A stretch of DNA of 39,665 nucleotides. Origin: Lentisphaeria bacterium (lineage in GTDB: Bacteria > Verrucomicrobiota > Lentisphaeria > Victivallales > Victivallaceae). Both the position numbers and the translations under genes were made by a program. The notes beneath the pieces are model-generated. The model was given only the letters and a program-made list of their open reading frames with translations, had not been told where the DNA came from and did not search any database. This document shows positions 11,401 through 17,503 of this stretch, piece by piece; the first letter of the stretch is position 1, and each line of letters starts with the position of its first letter. The stretch covers positions 1 through 39,665 of the forward strand of contig JAFTJQ010000036.1 of assembly GCA_017456285.1 (NCBI GenBank), given 5' to 3'.

Positions 11401-11594
11401 ATGTGGTAGCAGCCCAATTAATTGACTACAAAACTAGTATCGTAGATGAAGCAACTTATGATACCAAACTGCAATCATACAAACAGCAGTTAGAGTTATA
11501 CCGTACAGTTTTAGCTCAAATATTAAAAATTACCGTCGCCGACATTAAGTGTTTTATAATCTTCAGTCGTTGCGGAAAAGTGGAGAAATTTTAA
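8409..11594 (+). CDS. addA: AddA-like UvrD-family helicase-nuclease
   Basis: A 1061-residue superfamily I helicase with all expected motifs: Walker A ASAGCGKT (residues 14-21), Walker B LIDEFQDTS (Asp392-Glu393), GDTKQAIYSWR near 420, motif V TVFASKGLTFDF near 710 and motif VI YVALTRAKYGM near 790. A complete RecB-type nuclease domain closes the protein: GNKVHEIL near 912, GCFDRV near 980, LIDYKTS near 998 and a QQLELY motif near 1025. It is therefore a helicase plus nuclease, the partner of the upstream AddB. The ribosome site CGGAGA (8394-8399) supports the ATG at 8409. Its stop codon overlaps the cca start by one base (TAATG), showing translational coupling. Confidence 0.92.
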   Translation: MTDNTTIPSMAIKASAGCGKTYTMTLRLLAMFIKERKLNTDFFHSANTMTFTKAATAEIYTKLLEHVYKTLKNNSYDELNCNLKKLGFDVPEINREEMLDILKELLYHMSILKINTIDSFMNLVVQSFPFELGLPGNCTIVDSEMKNYLKKKIIRKLFGNKSDKALIKMIQESYQLAQTGEKNKNIFDTVDNLLKMMDALYINHPNFENIAYPDKLDNAAIKARQKQLQQNDCFTICDNHFQDIKKYKNSTKKEASLKELLDKIVNGNLTIDTIFSVKELATLRIFFANWEALLQDKPIDGYKTGWHFAPVKKEFIAILSLARDILITQSAIKAEGIVDIYNKYRELYKEEFYDKGYITFEDLPKLLAPKDNDWAQDVAYRMNIKCKHWLIDEFQDTSRLQWQVLSNMMGIDEERSIFLVGDTKQAIYSWRAGDKNLFGEASEEMMLDASQSLATSYRYGNNICKAINQIFNPEYVKKQIDLPQNTITEWSDIFEEHQSSKPYKSFFIAKQVTAKNALDTYAEIIYSEINRLEILQKGYSCAILVKNNNHGIELQKKLSEFDNLKNKVVWEGSESISENNFLKAIASLLIYLQHPASTMHYEHASMDMAVRHLLPQSEEEFRSLNEELNNYGISRIIIKFIEKLKSLHRIYGADNAETQAISDYLTLANLDNLLSVANAFEHHSSRCDTLEFAEFIKAHESRNVAGSGKIRMMTVFASKGLTFDFCFYAADCSTEKINDIDYKHPDYLYDTENKNLFYPFRNEHLTCDTTKKLIDKKCEEKSFESLCIAYVALTRAKYGMYALLNTNGDTYTISKFIAGSLSFDATATCIIGLEDLYEDMSKWQAEYPIERNKQSDAEKTEKVLEFSFIDESSDKSNHLRRKRINPSKLDGSEPSDSGKKRLYFNLPKENTASNLGNKVHEILAQITNINDFKLPENINDEVKINIQNCMDSPEIRELLTSSNTKDIWLEKKFDCIVNNCWVSGCFDRVNLIRDKSNNVVAAQLIDYKTSIVDEATYDTKLQSYKQQLELYRTVLAQILKITVADIKCFIIFSRCGKVEKF

Positions 11595-12988
11595 TGCAAA
11601 AAGTATCACTGAAATATCCCGACACCCCGATTTTTCAAGGTGCGAAAAAATTGATTGCTGAAATTAAAAAAAATGGCAGCAATGCCTACATTGTCGGCGG
11701 AGCAACAAGAAATTTATTGCTTAATAAACCAATTAAAGACATCGATATTGTGGCAAATTGCAACTTTGACGAACTCTTAAAAATTTTCCCCGAAGCGGAA
11801 AAAGTCGGTGCCGCTTTCGGAGTAGTAATTGTCAAATGCGGTAACTTCAATTATGAAATTGCCAGTTGCCGTGCCGAAAGAAATTATATGGATGGACGTC
11901 ACCCGCAGGAGATTAAATTTACCGATAGTTTCGAAGTCGATAGTCTCCGCCGGGATTTTACTGTCAATGCTATGCTTTTTGATGTATTTAATGAGGAAGT
12001 AATTGATTTTCATAATGGCATAGATGATTTGTACAAGGGGATAATCCGCACTGTCGGCAGTCCGATGCAGAGATTTTCCGAGGATTATTTGAGGATTCTG
12101 CGAGCAATCAGATTTGCAGGAAGTTTGGGATTTGCCATCACCGAAGATACGATGACAGCAATTAGGAATTTAAGTTCAAAATGTGCTGAAATTTCCACCG
12201 AAAGAGTAAAATCTGAATTAGACATGATGCTGCTTAATGACAATCGGGAATACACCATGCGATTACTGCAAAAAAGCAGAGTTATGAAGTACATTCTCCC
12301 CGAAGTGTACGAGCTTGAAAATGTGAAGCAAAACCCAAAATTCCACCCCGAGGGCGATGTTTTTGAACACACCATGATTATGTTACGCCATACAGTATTA
12401 AAAGATTTGAATTTGATTTGGAGCGTGTTACTGCATGACATCGGCAAAAAAGAGACCTTTTCATGCGACGAAACCGGCATTCACTTTTATTCACATGAAA
12501 TGGCAGGAAGCGTACTTGCAGAGAAACTCATGCAGAGATTGCGATTTGCTAACGATTCAATGCAGAAAATTAAAAAGGCAATTCAAAATCACATGCGATT
12601 TGCTAATATTCCGCAGATGAAAGAGGCTAAAGTTCTGAAAATAATCGGCGATCCGAATTTCACTCTCGAACTTGAACTGAATCGAATTGACTGCATAAGT
12701 TGTCACGGCGACTTAAAAAGTTTTAATTTATTGCTTGAGAAAGTAATTGAGTTGTCAGGAAACACCCAATTGCCGGAACCCTTTATTTTGGGGCGAGATT
12801 TGATAAAATTAGGTTATCAGCCAAGCAAAAACTTTAGTCTGATTTTGAGCGAAGTCTATGATCTTCAATTGAATAAGGAATTAAACTCCAAAGAAGAAGC
12901 AATTGAGTACATCGGCAATAAATTCCCTGCACAAAAATTAAGAATGCATCCTCCGTCACCCAAAGTTATGGAGGACAGGAGAATTTAG
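11594..12988 (+). CDS. cca: CCA-adding enzyme / tRNA nucleotidyltransferase with HD domain
   Basis: A class II nucleotidyltransferase of 464 residues that should add or repair the 3' CCA of tRNAs. The signature GG motif is at residues 35-36 with R39, the catalytic D-x-D (DID) at 49-51, ERNYMDGRHP near 95 and RRDFTVNAM near 118, followed by the RNA-binding helices (RFSEDYLRILRAIRF). An HD-type phosphohydrolase domain follows: FEHTMIML, LLHDIGKK, YSHEMAGS and NHMRF. I chose the ATG at 11594, which overlaps the addA stop and is preceded by TGGAGA, over a GTG 45 bases upstream. The last ~16 residues (MHPPSPKVMEDRRI and its lead-in) are encoded by the intergenic repeat that begins at about 12937, so the C-terminus is repeat-derived. 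A poly(A) polymerase role is possible but less likely. Confidence 0.9.
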   Translation: MQKVSLKYPDTPIFQGAKKLIAEIKKNGSNAYIVGGATRNLLLNKPIKDIDIVANCNFDELLKIFPEAEKVGAAFGVVIVKCGNFNYEIASCRAERNYMDGRHPQEIKFTDSFEVDSLRRDFTVNAMLFDVFNEEVIDFHNGIDDLYKGIIRTVGSPMQRFSEDYLRILRAIRFAGSLGFAITEDTMTAIRNLSSKCAEISTERVKSELDMMLLNDNREYTMRLLQKSRVMKYILPEVYELENVKQNPKFHPEGDVFEHTMIMLRHTVLKDLNLIWSVLLHDIGKKETFSCDETGIHFYSHEMAGSVLAEKLMQRLRFANDSMQKIKKAIQNHMRFANIPQMKEAKVLKIIGDPNFTLELELNRIDCISCHGDLKSFNLLLEKVIELSGNTQLPEPFILGRDLIKLGYQPSKNFSLILSEVYDLQLNKELNSKEEAIEYIGNKFPAQKLRMHPPSPKVMEDRRI

Positions 12989-13347
12989 AATTATCCTCCT
13001 TCGCCAAAGGCTATGGAGGACAGGGGAATTATAAATTATTGTAGGTGTTGCTCATTAAAGAACGATAAAGTGCGAGCCTGAACGGCTCGTGGCTGGATGC
13101 TTCGTCGCTTCGCTCCTCTGCATGACGGCTATATATTGTGCCACGGAGACAAAGACAAACCAAACTCGTCATTCAGAGCGAAGCGAAGAATCCAGAATTA
13201 TAATAGCAACCACCGCCCTCACGACCTTTCAACGGATTTTTTGAAAGCAGGTGTCGAGATGTGAAAATTTGAAAAATTTTCGCATCTCTTTTGGTCAAGG
13301 TCGCTGACCTTGCGTGGGGGTGTGGGGGCGGCGTTAGTCCCCACAAA
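12937..13347 (+). repeat. Intergenic modular repeat, copy R2
   Basis: This copy begins inside the 3' end of cca and fills the 362-base gap to tsaE. The first part matches R1 (5059-5257), with the CATCCTCCGTC...GGAGGACAGG unit present twice in tandem (12945-12978 and 12991-13023). Then come the AACTCGTCATTCAGAGCGAAG module (about 13163-13197) and a three-hairpin module at 13222-13342. That module contains a near-palindrome GAGATGTGAAAATTT / AAATTTTCGCATCTC, CAAGGTC-GCT-GACCTTG, and GTGGGGGC-(7)-GTCCCCAC. Compared with R3 it lacks about 80 bases between two GAGA direct repeats, as expected from slippage or recombination. Confidence 0.85.
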
Positions 13348-13350
13348 AAA

Positions 13351-13785
13351 TTAGAGTTTATAGATTTTTCTTGAACCGTCGGTTTGGTGTTCAATCATAA
13401 TTTTTATGGTATCGGGGGGAAGAATATCTTCAATTCTTTCGGGCCACTCGACCAAGGAGTATGAGTTTCGGTCATTCAGGTACTCATCAACTGCGAATGC
13501 CAGTGCATCACGCGAATTATTTATGCGGTACAGATCCAAGTGATAGAGGTAACTGAATTGTCCGTCAAGTTTGTACTCCTGAATTATGGTGTAGGTCGGA
13601 CTGCTTACGTTCTCTTTGACTCCGATTGCTTTGGCAAATGATCGTGAAAATACGGTTTTGCCTGCACCCAAATTACCGTACAAAGCAATAACCGTTCCGG
13701 GGCTGACCATTTCAGCAATTTTTTTAGCAAAATCAGCAGTATCCTGTTCGTTTTTACTGATAAAAGTTTCAAACTCAATGTTCAT
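13351..13785 (-). CDS. tsaE: tRNA threonylcarbamoyladenosine biosynthesis ATPase TsaE
   Basis: A 144-residue P-loop ATPase with Walker A GNLGAGKT at residues 37-44, SSPTYT near 60, HLDLYR near 81 and the VEWPER motif near 113, the pattern of TsaE (YjeE). It would drive the TsaB-TsaD-TsaE complex that makes the universal t6A37 modification of ANN-decoding tRNAs. The start overlaps the end of thiL by 11 bases; an AGGTG about 9 bases upstream, within thiL, serves as its ribosome site. It is the last gene of a four-gene operon, and its stop lies next to repeat copy R2. Confidence 0.93.
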   Translation of the reverse strand: MNIEFETFISKNEQDTADFAKKIAEMVSPGTVIALYGNLGAGKTVFSRSFAKAIGVKENVSSPTYTIIQEYKLDGQFSYLYHLDLYRINNSRDALAFAVDEYLNDRNSYSLVEWPERIEDILPPDTIKIMIEHQTDGSRKIYKL

Positions 13786-14695
13786 ATCCTAAATCACCTG
13801 TAGTTATAATGTTATTATTTTGATCGTAAATTTCAACTTCATTATTTTTTATAAATTCTCCGATACACGTCAGCGGTGCAAAATCGCTTTTCCACGTTTG
13901 TTTCAAAATTTCTGTTCGCTCTCTCGGCACGGCAAAAAGCAACTCATAATCCTCTCCACAACTTATCTGCTTATAATTTAACTCCTTATTTCGTAAAGGC
14001 AAATGTGATAGATTAATTTTTGCAGAAATATTTGACAGTCGGCACATCCGCTTCAAGTCAAGCAGCAGCCCGTCGCTTATATCCATCATGCAGCAGCTAA
14101 AATTATTTTCGGTCAGGAATTGCCCCTCCTGCAATCGTGGAGTGAAGTTTAAGTGATGCTCATTTGCCAATGATTCGCCCACTGTGCCGGTAATAAAAAT
14201 TAAGTCCCCGTCCTGTGCATTTTGGCGGCAGGCAACTTTTTGCTCATCAGCTTCGCCGATGATCGTTAAAGACGCCACGAGTGAACTTGATTGTGCCGAA
14301 CTCCCTGCAACAAAGTGTCCCGTATCTCCGCCGATAATCAAAATATCGTACTTTCCAGCTTCCTCATTAATTCCCTGCATAAATCGATAGAGATAATCCG
14401 AATCGCATCCCCCATTGGCGATATTCACAAGTGCATACAAGCCCTTACCGCCCATTGCCGCAATATCGCTTAAATTTCGTTTAAGCAACTTTGCACCGAC
14501 TTTTTCGGGCGGAGTTGAGTTCTGGAAATAGTGGACATTGCCGATTATCTGGTCGGAAGCCAGCAATAGAATTTTATTCGCACCGTCAATTTTTACTCCG
14601 GCACAATCATCGCCGGGCGGGATGATCACATTTGCGGAAGTTTTAAGCAACGGCAAAACTTTATTCAGAAATTCAGCTTCAAATTTATTCGGCAT
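13775..14695 (-). CDS. thiL: Thiamine-monophosphate kinase
   Basis: A 306-residue member of the AIR-synthase/PurM-like ATP-binding superfamily. Motifs of ThiL are present: PPGDDC at residues 26-31 (metal-binding Asp pair), KRNLSDIAAMGG, GGDTGHF, MDISDGLLLDL and GEDYELLF. It phosphorylates thiamine monophosphate to thiamine pyrophosphate in the cytoplasm, the last step of cofactor synthesis. It overlaps coaC by 11 bases upstream and tsaE by 11 bases downstream. No other thiamine gene is in the window, so the grouping is one of housekeeping functions rather than a pathway operon. Confidence 0.93.
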   Translation of the reverse strand: MPNKFEAEFLNKVLPLLKTSANVIIPPGDDCAGVKIDGANKILLLASDQIIGNVHYFQNSTPPEKVGAKLLKRNLSDIAAMGGKGLYALVNIANGGCDSDYLYRFMQGINEEAGKYDILIIGGDTGHFVAGSSAQSSSLVASLTIIGEADEQKVACRQNAQDGDLIFITGTVGESLANEHHLNFTPRLQEGQFLTENNFSCCMMDISDGLLLDLKRMCRLSNISAKINLSHLPLRNKELNYKQISCGEDYELLFAVPRERTEILKQTWKSDFAPLTCIGEFIKNNEVEIYDQNNNIITTGDLGYEH

Positions 14696-15218
14696 ACTTC
14701 ACAATTTCGTTATAAATTTCTGAAACTTCTGACATCCTGCCGACACCGTCTTTGCCACAGGCAACATGCCCTGAAGCAGGTCCTATGAAAATAACGCTGT
14801 CATTTTTCAAGGTTTCACAATTTCGTTGTACCGCAGGATTTTGCCACATTTTTGGATTCATGGCAGGAGCAATTAACTTAATGGAATCGCAGGTGATTGC
14901 AAAAGTTGAGATCGCATCATCGGCTATCCCATTTGCCATTTTGCCGATAAAATTTGCAGTAGCCGGTGCAACGACGAAAAGTTCGCACCATTCCGCTAAA
15001 TTCACATGCTCAGGCTTCCAGTCGTCAATATCAAAAAGTTCGACGGCAACCTCATTTTTGGAGAGAGTCTGAAATGTCAAAGGAGTAACGAAGCGAGTTG
15101 CGTTTCGGCTCATAATTACTTTGACTTCAAAACCGTTTTTAACGAGCATACTGCACAATTCGGCACTTTTGTAAGCCGCAATTCCGCCGGTAACACCGAG
15201 AACGATATTTTTTTTCAT
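14685..15218 (-). CDS. coaC: Phosphopantothenoylcysteine decarboxylase (stand-alone CoaC)
   Basis: A 177-residue flavoprotein of the HFCD family. GGIAAYK is at residues 11-17, with active-site His71 in PEHVNLAEW, Asn121 in PAMNPKMW and Cys154 in HVACGKDGVGRM. These positions correspond to the catalytic H75/N125/C158 of the E. coli Dfp decarboxylase domain. It decarboxylates 4'-phosphopantothenoylcysteine on the way to coenzyme A. The CoaB (ligase) half found in the usual CoaBC fusion is absent: the protein stops right after the decarboxylase domain, so CoaB must be encoded elsewhere. Its ATG overlaps the gmk stop by one base (TGATG). Confidence 0.92.
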   Translation of the reverse strand: MKKNIVLGVTGGIAAYKSAELCSMLVKNGFEVKVIMSRNATRFVTPLTFQTLSKNEVAVELFDIDDWKPEHVNLAEWCELFVVAPATANFIGKMANGIADDAISTFAITCDSIKLIAPAMNPKMWQNPAVQRNCETLKNDSVIFIGPASGHVACGKDGVGRMSEVSEIYNEIVKYAE

Positions 15219-15829
15219 CAGAAAGGCTCCTTGGTAAATTTTTTGCTTTGCAGCGAAAAGTTTTTGATTATCGAGAGAAGTTCACTTGCCGCAATTTCCA
15301 CATCCTTATTTGCAATGATGTAGGAGTACTCGTGCCAGAAGGACAACTCATGCTTTGCCTTGCTCAACCGCAATGAAATTTGCTCTTCGGAATCAGTCGC
15401 ACGACCTCTTAAACGGCGTTCAAGTTCCTCCAATGACGGCGGCACGATGAAGATAAATTCGCAGCAACGGGCAAGTTTTTCATCCGCTACGCACGCATCT
15501 TTAATCTGCAATGCCCCCTGAACATCAATATCAAGCAGGACATTTTCACCCTTTTCGGCAATTGAAAGCACTTCGCTTTTCAGAGTGCCGTAGTAATTTG
15601 CAAAAACTTCGGCAGTCTCCACAAATTCATTATTCTCCCGACGGCGGATAAATTCTTCTTTGGTCAGGAAGTGGTAGTCCACATCATTGACTTCGCCGAC
15701 TCTCGGCGGTCTGGTGGTGCAGGAGACCGAAAAACGCAAATCGGGTAATTCCTGACGGATCGCCTTGATCAGAGTTGATTTGCCAACTCCGCTCGGGCCC
15801 GATAAAATAATAATATTTCCTAAATTCAT
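15218..15829 (-). CDS. gmk: Guanylate kinase
   Basis: 203 residues that convert GMP and ATP to GDP and ADP. The P-loop SGPSGVGKST is at residues 10-19, then SCTTRPPRVGEVNDVDYHF (GMP-binding), the GTLKSEV element, LLDIDVQGA and the lid RLRGRATDSEEQI. I chose the ATG at 15829 because AAAAGG lies 8 bases upstream; the frame is open to a GTG at 15853, which has no ribosome site. It is the first gene of the gmk-coaC-thiL-tsaE operon. Confidence 0.95.
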   Translation of the reverse strand: MNLGNIIILSGPSGVGKSTLIKAIRQELPDLRFSVSCTTRPPRVGEVNDVDYHFLTKEEFIRRRENNEFVETAEVFANYYGTLKSEVLSIAEKGENVLLDIDVQGALQIKDACVADEKLARCCEFIFIVPPSLEELERRLRGRATDSEEQISLRLSKAKHELSFWHEYSYIIANKDVEIAASELLSIIKNFSLQSKKFTKEPF

Positions 15830-15851
15830 AATGTAATTCCTTTTTTTATTC

Positions 15852-15880
15852 ACTATACTTTAACCCCGAAATAGAAAAAA
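15852..15880 (-). promoter_or_regulatory. Possible promoter of the gmk operon
   Basis: TATAGT (15852-15857 on this strand) stands about 22 bases before the gmk ATG, with TTGATT some 21 bases further upstream, or a weaker TTTTTC at a better spacing. An inverted repeat AATCAA-CTC-TTGATT lies directly upstream. The spacing is not ideal, hence low confidence. Confidence 0.35.
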
Positions 15881-15912
15881 TCAAGAGTTGATTTTATTTT
15901 ATTAGAAAATTT

Positions 15913-16173
15913 TTGAAATGTTCATTATATGCTTCTTATAATTTGGGGAGAAAAAGTTATTTTATATATTTTTTTGTTGGAGACAACTTAAATATTAAAA
16001 CACTTATTCTTAAAATTCATACTATAATCATAGACGCCGCCGTAGCAAAAGATAATCCTTTATTTCCTGATATTATTCTAAAGACCAGCCGTGAATCGTT
16101 AAATAATAATAAAAAATTGCAGCAAATCATCTCCAATCGCCAGAAAAAACTTGAAAATATCGTAAAAAATTAG
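15913..16173 (+). pseudogene. Weak open frame, possible gene remnant
   Basis: An 86-codon frame that could start only at TTG, with no ribosome site and no internal ATG before the conserved-looking part. The second half (DAAVAKDNPLFPDIILKT onward) reads like soluble protein, the first half does not. It sits in the 425-base gap between gmk and the toxin gene. I recognise no family. It may be a decayed gene or chance. Confidence 0.2.
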
Positions 16174-16203
16174 AAAAAATATCAAAAATATATCAAAATC
16201 CAC

Positions 16204-16232
16204 TTGAAAAAATTGATATATTATGCTATATT
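16204..16232 (+). promoter_or_regulatory. Promoter of the toxin-antitoxin operon
   Basis: TTGAAA, a 17-base spacer and TATATT with an extended TGC before the -10 box, ending 22 bases before the toxin ATG. GAAGGA at 16241-16246 is the ribosome site. Autoregulation by the antitoxin at this site is expected of the family but not shown. Confidence 0.65.
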
Positions 16233-16254
16233 ACAGTAAAGAAGGAAAAATAAT

Positions 16255-16518
16255 ATGTATAATGTAACAATAAAAAAGAAAGTTTCGAAAAATCTAAAAA
16301 AATTACCGTCAGAAGTTACAACGCTTTTTCGGGCATTGGCAATAGATTTAGCAACCGAAGGACCGATACAAACTTCTTGGCATAACTATTCAAAACTTGG
16401 CGAAAACAAGCACCATTGTCATTTGAATTATCACTATGTTGCTTGTTGGACTTATGAAAATGAAACTATAACAGTGGAGGTTTATTATGTTGGCTCTCGT
16501 GAAAACGCCCCGTATTGA
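16255..16518 (+). CDS. RelE/HigB-like mRNA interferase toxin
   Basis: 87 residues with the layout of a RelE/ParE-fold toxin: an N-terminal helix pair rich in lysine (KKKVSKNLKKLP), a conserved SWHNYSKLGENKHHCHLNYHYVACW strand region and a final VEVYYVGSRENAPY. The Lys/Arg/His-rich face and the near-terminal Tyr-Tyr and Arg fit a ribosome-dependent RNase. The toxin gene comes first and overlaps the antitoxin gene by 32 bases, the HigBA-type order. It could also be a ParE-type gyrase poison, but the order and the HTH partner favour HigB. Confidence 0.8.
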   Translation: MYNVTIKKKVSKNLKKLPSEVTTLFRALAIDLATEGPIQTSWHNYSKLGENKHHCHLNYHYVACWTYENETITVEVYYVGSRENAPY

Positions 16519-16861
16519 GTTATCTCTCGCAGGAAATAACAAGGGTATTAATGAAATTATTAAATACTTGCAGAAAGAATATCAGGTTGAAGTATTGGTT
16601 GATTCTGAAAACATCATCGATGAAGCAATTAATGTTTTTGATAGTGAACTTTTTGCAGATATTAAGCCTGGTGAAATGGTTGCTTCTTATCGCTTAAAAC
16701 ACGGTTTAACCCAAAAAGAACTTGCAGAAAAAAGCGGTATTACTCAAACTAATATTTCTGCTTATGAGTCAGGCAAACGCAATTTAACACGCAAGGCTGC
16801 TGAAAAATTGGCAAATGCCCTTGGGGAAAATGCAGATAAGTTTTTTATGGCAAAAAAATAG
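16487..16861 (+). CDS. Xre-type HTH antitoxin
   Basis: 124 residues. The C-terminal part is a classic helix-turn-helix of the Cro/CI type (VASYRLKHGLTQKELAEK, then ITQTNISAYESGKRNLTRKAAEKLANAL). The N-terminal ~60 residues should bind the toxin. A strong GGAGG lies inside the toxin gene 7 bases before the ATG at 16487. It would neutralise the upstream toxin and repress the operon. A terminator follows. Confidence 0.88.
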   Translation: MLALVKTPRIELSLAGNNKGINEIIKYLQKEYQVEVLVDSENIIDEAINVFDSELFADIKPGEMVASYRLKHGLTQKELAEKSGITQTNISAYESGKRNLTRKAAEKLANALGENADKFFMAKK

Positions 16862-16896
16862 GCTTTATTAGTATTAAATAATTTAATTTTCTTATC

Positions 16897-16930
16897 AGCA
16901 CTTGCTATTAGTGATAGCAGGTGCTTTTTT
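16897..16930 (+). terminator. Rho-independent terminator of the toxin-antitoxin operon
   Basis: The stem AGCACTTGCTAT / ATAGCAGGTGCT (12 pairs, one G-U) with a 5-base loop is followed by six T. It lies 36 bases after the antitoxin stop. Confidence 0.85.
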
Positions 16931-16934
16931 ATTG

Positions 16935-16967
16935 ACATCTCTTTTTAATTAAAAAAGGAGATGTTTT
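16935..16967 (+). terminator. Second hairpin with T tract; also overlaps the ribosome site of a mini-ORF
   Basis: ACATCTC-TTTTT pairs with AAAAA-GGAGATGT, followed by TTTTT. It is either a second terminator or a leader hairpin, because its right arm contains the AAGGAG of the mini-ORF at 16969. Confidence 0.5.
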
Positions 16968-16968
16968 T

Positions 16969-17061
16969 ATGTTATTTAATATCGGTGTGATGAATGCAGC
17001 CGTCACTTTTTATGGCTCTAAATTTTTGTTTCATGAGTCTTCTGCTGCCAAAGCTTCATAG
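16969..17061 (+). CDS. Possible 30-residue small protein
   Basis: An ATG preceded by AAGGAG with 8 bases spacing opens a frame of 30 codons (MLFNIGVMNAAVTFYGSKFL...) ending at TAG. The ribosome site is as good as those of nearby real genes, but the peptide has no recognisable family and the site is buried in the hairpin at 16935-16967. It may be a fossil 5' end of a lost gene or a leader peptide. Confidence 0.2.
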   Translation: MLFNIGVMNAAVTFYGSKFLFHESSAAKAS

Positions 17062-17200
17062 TCTACCAAACTTTTCCCCATGATAGTAATTTGCGTTAGG
17101 AGATGTGATGACGATGATAGTCCCCCCCCCTAAAAAAAGCAAATAATCTACTGGGAAAAGGTTTGTTTATAAACGTATTATTTTTTGTATATTCGTGCTA

Positions 17201-17228
17201 TTGCAAATGTATTTTTTTGTAGTATAAT
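17201..17228 (+). promoter_or_regulatory. Promoter-like site
   Basis: TTGCAA, a 16-base spacer, TATAAT. It is a good match to a sigma-70 promoter about 270 bases upstream of the GH123-like gene, so it could be a distal promoter or serve a lost gene. Confidence 0.45.
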
Positions 17229-17417
17229 AAATTATATCGGGTGATGGTATTTTAATGAAATGAAAAATTGAAATATCGATTTAAGAAAAATAAAACGGAA
17301 GGAGTTAGGTGGATAACAAAAAAATTAAAGTTGTTACTTATTAATCGATTATAGCTATTAAAAAGCAAATATTGTGTTTTTGTGCATAATTGTATTATTT
17401 ATTGCATTTTTCTCATA

Positions 17418-17446
17418 TTGTCAAAAGTCATTTTATATGCTATAAT
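17418..17446 (+). promoter_or_regulatory. Main promoter of the glycan-degradation operon
   Basis: TTGTCA, a 17-base spacer ending in TGC, and a perfect TATAAT. Transcription would start near 17453, leaving a leader of about 50 bases before the ATG at 17504. The AT-rich block just upstream (17340-17415) is where the AraC-type regulator might bind. Confidence 0.75.
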
Positions 17447-17503
17447 ACTAACAAAGACATTAGGGATTTATAACTTAACCTAATTTATTTTAAGGAGATG
17501 ATT

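Larger units (their letters stand above)
17062..17503 (+). other. Gene-free AT-rich region upstream of the glycan operon
   Basis: This stretch holds a run of nine C at 17122-17130, a promoter-like pair at 17201-17228, an orphan ribosome site (GGAAGGAG) with a 12-codon frame at 17309-17344 (GTG start, reading DNKKIKVVTY then stop), and the strong promoter at 17418-17446. The short frame looks like the first residues of a LacI-type regulator cut short; this is speculation. Confidence 0.4.

Noticed and set aside
13173-13394. Minus-strand frame of 73 codons across R2
   Set aside because: A frame of the same kind (TPxPHPxARSATLTKRDAKIFQIF) appears in R3 at 26807-27007, because both are the same hairpin-rich repeat; there is no ribosome site.
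17309-17344. Start of a LacI-type regulator (DNKKIKVVTY)
   Set aside because: The frame stops after 11 residues and nothing downstream in any frame continues the family; it is kept only as a remark in the intergenic entry.
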